This document shows positions 61,541 to 64,000 of a DNA stretch of 64,000 nucleotides, one piece after another. How positions within the stretch are numbered: position 1 is the first letter of the stretch; each line of letters starts with the position of its first letter. The stretch comes from Acidovorax sp. sif1233 (GTDB taxonomy: Bacteria; Pseudomonadota; Gammaproteobacteria; Burkholderiales; Burkholderiaceae_C), in the NCBI RefSeq assembly GCF_019218755.1, contig NZ_JAHUWZ010000001.1, forward strand, positions 806,001 to 870,000, written 5' to 3'. The position numbers and the translations under genes are program-made. The notes beneath the pieces were generated by a model that had not been told where the DNA came from, searched no databases, and was given only the letters and a program-made list of their open reading frames with translations.

Positions 61541-62017
61541 TCAGAACGCCAGCGCAGGCTTGTTCACCATCAGGTAGAACACCACCGCCATGGCCGCGAA
61601 GGCGGGGTAGCCCAGCGCCTCCCACCGGCGTGCATAGCGCCAGTACCGCGCGGGCGGGGCGCTGCCGCTGCGCGCCGCCTCCGCCGCCATGTCGCGCATG
61701 CGCAATTGCAGCCACACCACCGGCACCCAGCACGCACCGGCCACCGCGTAGAGCACGAGCGATGCGGCCAGCCACGGCGTGCTCCACGGCAGGCCCGCCA
61801 TCGCGGCCATCGCCAGCCCCGTGGCCGGCTGGATGAAGACCGTGGGGGTGGTGAACCACCAGTCGGCGCGCACCACGAGGTGGCTGACCACGGCCTGCGC
61901 CTGCACGTTGCCGCTGCGGTTGGTGAAGAAGAGGTAGAACGCCGAGCCCAGCCCGGTGCCCACCAGCAGCACGCTGGAGACGATGTGAATCCACTTGAGG
62001 ATGAGGTACAGGCTCAT
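61541..62017 (-). CDS. DUF2269-like integral membrane protein
   Basis: 158 residues with four membrane helices (LILKWIHIVSSVLLVGTGLGSAFYL, FIQPATGLAMAAMAGL, WLAASLVLYAVAGACWVPVVWL, LGYPAFAAMAVVFYLM). Resembles DUF2269 membrane proteins. It is the last of three ATGA-coupled genes. Function unknown. Confidence 0.85.
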   Translation of the reverse strand: MSLYLILKWIHIVSSVLLVGTGLGSAFYLFFTNRSGNVQAQAVVSHLVVRADWWFTTPTVFIQPATGLAMAAMAGLPWSTPWLAASLVLYAVAGACWVPVVWLQLRMRDMAAEAARSGSAPPARYWRYARRWEALGYPAFAAMAVVFYLMVNKPALAF

Positions 62018-62415
62018 GGCGGGGGCGGCGAGGTGGTTGTGTCCTGCAGCAGCACCCACAGGATGGCGGCGATGGGCAGGTTCTTGGTGAGCGGCCCCAA
62101 GGGGTGCAGCCACCATGCGGGGTGGATGAGCGTGGCCAGCAGCGTCATGGCGGCCATCAGAAGCAGTGCGGCCGCATATGCGCAACGCCCGGGGCGCAAC
62201 GCCAGCCACAGCCCCAGCACGAGGTCGGCAGCGGCCCCGGCCAGGATGAGGGCGGTGGGCAGCCACGGTGCACCACCGTCGGTCCACGCCCTGGGCAGGC
62301 CCGCCAGCAGCTCGCGGCTCTGGCCGTGGAGCTCCCACACGCTGGCGAAGGCGGTGGCCAGCCAGACCGCGACCAGGCTGTAGCGCAGCAGACGGTGTTG
62401 CGGCGGCGCCATCAT
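62014..62415 (-). CDS. DoxX-like membrane protein
   Basis: 133 residues with four membrane helices; LLRYSLVAVWLATAFASVWE and TLLATLIHPAWWLHPLGPLTKNLPI (first 20 shown by LLATLIHPAWWLHPLGPLTK) match DoxX-like family proteins. Its ATG overlaps the stop of the upstream gene and its stop overlaps the DUF2269-like gene. Likely co-produced with both. Function unknown. Confidence 0.85.
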   Translation of the reverse strand: MMAPPQHRLLRYSLVAVWLATAFASVWELHGQSRELLAGLPRAWTDGGAPWLPTALILAGAAADLVLGLWLALRPGRCAYAAALLLMAAMTLLATLIHPAWWLHPLGPLTKNLPIAAILWVLLQDTTTSPPPP

Positions 62416-63548
62416 GGTGGCGCGGGCTCCTCGACCACATCCGTCTGCATGCCCCATCGTGCGAATTCGGGGGCGAAGGCCTCCAGCGGGAGGAGTCCGG
62501 TGCTGGTATGGGCGCCGGTCGGCAGGGGATGCCCGGCGGCGAGCCGCCGGGCGAGCAGGATCGCGGCCATGCAGGGGATCTCGGGGCCGTGGTCGTGGTC
62601 TGCCGCGATGTGCCAGGCCCGGCGGCACGGCTGGCCCTGGGCACCGGTGCCCGCCGCGCGCACCACCATGCCCCCCAGCGGAGTGCCCAGGAAATCCAGC
62701 ACACCCCCGGTGTGGTGCATCAGGCCCGCCAGCATCTCGGGGCGGGGCAGGATGCCCCAGCCGCGCAGCGCGGCGATGGCGGCGAAGGTGCGCTGCGCCA
62801 GGCCGACTTCCAGCGCGGCGCGGAAGGTGACGCGGTCGGCAGCCTGGTAGTGCGCGGGAAAAATCTCGAGGTCCGGGATGTCGCATACCGCGCCCAGGCG
62901 CGGCCGCAGGCGGTGGAACTGGACGCGGCTGGGTTGCGCCCAGCCGCGCCGGGGCTGCCAGCGCCCGCCCTCCCACACGGGAATGGGCAGGCCGCAGTAG
63001 CTCAGCACCGCGGCCAGCGTGGCCTGCCCGCGCGGCGCGCGCTGCGCGGGGGCGATGCAGATGTCGATGCTGTCGATGCGCTGCCAGCCCGCGCACAGGT
63101 GGTCGATGACGGCCGAGGACAGCGCCGGCACCGTGCTGGCGCCCGTGACGGCCGTGCGCTGCGCGGCGGTGAACGGGTCGTGCATGGCGGCAGGGAAATC
63201 GCACACGAATCGGCGGCCGTCGGCCAGGTCGACGTAGTGCGCTCCCGCCTCGGCGGCGGCCCGGGCCACGCCGTAGCCCTGTGCCTGGAACGGCCCGGCC
63301 GTGTGGATGACCAGGCCCACGCCCCACTGGCGCAGCGTGGCGGCCAGGCCGGGTGCCTGGTGGTCCAGCGCCACGCCCCGGGCTCCATGCCCGAGCGTGC
63401 CGGCCAGCGCCTGGGCGCGTGCCGCGTCACGGCCCGCCACCAGCAGCGCCACGTGGCGCGCCGTGGCGGGGTCGCCGGCCAGCGCGCGGCAGATGCGCGC
63501 GCCGAAGTTGCCGTAGCCGCCGAGGACCAGCGTGGTGAGTGCCGTCAC
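62412..63548 (-). CDS. Saccharopine dehydrogenase-like NAD(P)-binding protein
   Basis: 378 residues from a GTG at 63548, three residues before the Rossmann motif LVLGGYGNFGARICRAL. VIHTAGPFQAQGYGVARAAAEAGAHYVDL (first part) and STVPALSSAVIDHL match the saccharopine dehydrogenase family. The ATG at 63647 would add an unlikely Pro-rich extension. Probably acts on a lipid or amino-acid-like carbonyl; the two following membrane genes (ATGA overlaps) suggest a membrane-linked substrate. Confidence 0.85.
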   Translation of the reverse strand: MTALTTLVLGGYGNFGARICRALAGDPATARHVALLVAGRDAARAQALAGTLGHGARGVALDHQAPGLAATLRQWGVGLVIHTAGPFQAQGYGVARAAAEAGAHYVDLADGRRFVCDFPAAMHDPFTAAQRTAVTGASTVPALSSAVIDHLCAGWQRIDSIDICIAPAQRAPRGQATLAAVLSYCGLPIPVWEGGRWQPRRGWAQPSRVQFHRLRPRLGAVCDIPDLEIFPAHYQAADRVTFRAALEVGLAQRTFAAIAALRGWGILPRPEMLAGLMHHTGGVLDFLGTPLGGMVVRAAGTGAQGQPCRRAWHIAADHDHGPEIPCMAAILLARRLAAGHPLPTGAHTSTGLLPLEAFAPEFARWGMQTDVVEEPAPP

Positions 63549-63708
63549 GGGTGGTGCATGTCCAGGAGAAGAGGGGGTGAAAGGAGAAGGGCAGGCGCCA
63601 GGCCGGGTGGCTGGCGGTGTTTCCGGCGGCGCGCGGTGCGTTCGCATTCCCTGCTGGCGCGCTCCCGCGCGGTTGCGGCGGGGTGCGGGGGGGCCGCCTT
63701 GGGGGTGG

Positions 63709-64000
63709 TCATGTTCCGGGCACCCAGGGCGCCGGGCCCCGCGCGGAGGCCGTGGGCGCGCGCGCCGCCGTCGCGGTACCCTTCGCGGGCACCAGCTCCT
63801 GCAGCGCGGCACGCCGGGGCAGCATCTGCGTTTCGTGCCAGGCGGGCACGTCCGCCGCGGGCATGGGGCGGCTGTACACATAGCCCTGGATGCCGTGCAG
63901 GCCCACTGACCGCAGGATGCGCAGTTCCTCTGCGGTTTCAACGCCCTCCACCACCACGGACAGCCCAAACTCCTGCGCCAGCGTGCCGATGTGCCGCAGC
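63709..64000 (-). CDS. C-terminus of an EAL-domain protein (5' end outside window)
   Basis: The frame is open to the window edge and reads LRHIGTLAQEFGLSVVVEGV, then ETAEELRILRSVGLHGIQGY and SRPMPAADVPAW, the final third of an EAL phosphodiesterase with the catalytic Glu and Gln. A 40-residue basic, Ala/Pro-rich tail follows. The N-terminal architecture is not visible. The internal GTG at 63957 should not be taken as the start. Confidence 0.85.
   Translation of the reverse strand, partial: LRHIGTLAQEFGLSVVVEGVETAEELRILRSVGLHGIQGYVYSRPMPAADVPAWHETQMLPRRAALQELVPAKGTATAARAPTASARGPAPWVPGT

Noticed and set aside
1-64000. CRISPR array, toxin-antitoxin pair or restriction system
   Set aside because: No regularly spaced repeats of the right size and no recognisable Cas, toxin or methyltransferase genes were found; the dispersed repeats are far apart and lack spacers.

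Overview
The window looks like a chromosomal segment of a high-GC betaproteobacterium of the order Burkholderiales, most likely family Comamonadaceae (Acidovorax or a close relative). This is inferred from the very high GC, Bug/TctC and TRAP solute receptors, a class II flhDC pair, a hemC-hemD-hemX-hemY cluster, IPTL-type C-terminal tails, and a dispersed repeat built on TAGCTGC..GCGCTT..AAGCGC that I associate with this family. I ran no database search.

Layout. 1-5.2 kb: end of an ankyrin-repeat gene, then a glutaryl-CoA module (CaiB-type CoA-transferase and gcdH) divergent from a LysR regulator. 5.3-9 kb: a small orphan gene, then an organic-acid module (PcaC-like protein, 3-hydroxyisobutyrate-dehydrogenase-like enzyme, Bug receptor) divergent from a GntR/FCD regulator, with a perfect operator palindrome between them. 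9-13 kb: a GNAT remnant, a MATE exporter and a Kelch/FnIII surface protein. 13.4-16.6 kb: tRNA-Leu(CAA), cysM, NUDIX hydrolase, TusA-like protein, galU. 16.6-24.9 kb: valS, an AraC regulator, a second IPTL-tailed surface protein, a VOC protein and an ABC-F ATPase.

25-34.7 kb: two YceI proteins with cytochrome b561, then hemY, hemX, hemD and hemC, all leftward, and ppc divergent from hemC. 34.9-42.4 kb: a PTS-EIIC/EAL fusion, an AI-2E family permease, a spherulin-4-type lipoprotein, two coupled lipoproteins (the second FlgO-like) and flhDC. 42.7-49.3 kb: mercaptopyruvate sulfurtransferase, a DMT transporter, a Rieske oxygenase behind a terminator-like leader, and the isoprenoid operon xseB-ispA-dxs.

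49.6-55.1 kb: a TakP-like TRAP system with two tandem receptor genes running into the convergent membrane genes. 55.4-59.8 kb: a tungstate/molybdate ABC operon (tupB-tupC-tupA plus a ModA-like receptor) divergent from a ModE-HTH/binding-domain regulator and closed by a strong terminator. 59.8-64 kb: a UbiB-family kinase, three genes coupled by ATGA overlaps (saccharopine-dehydrogenase-like enzyme, DoxX-like and DUF2269-like membrane proteins), and the C-terminus of another EAL protein cut by the window edge.

No prophage, insertion sequence, CRISPR array or defence island was seen. The least ordinary content is two dispersed repeat families. One is normally intergenic but has two copies read in frame inside genes: one in hemD, and one forming most of the TupA signal peptide. 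The other sits directly against the stop codons of five leftward genes, always in the same orientation. The EIIC-EAL fusion and the promoter-proximal terminator of the Rieske gene also merit attention.
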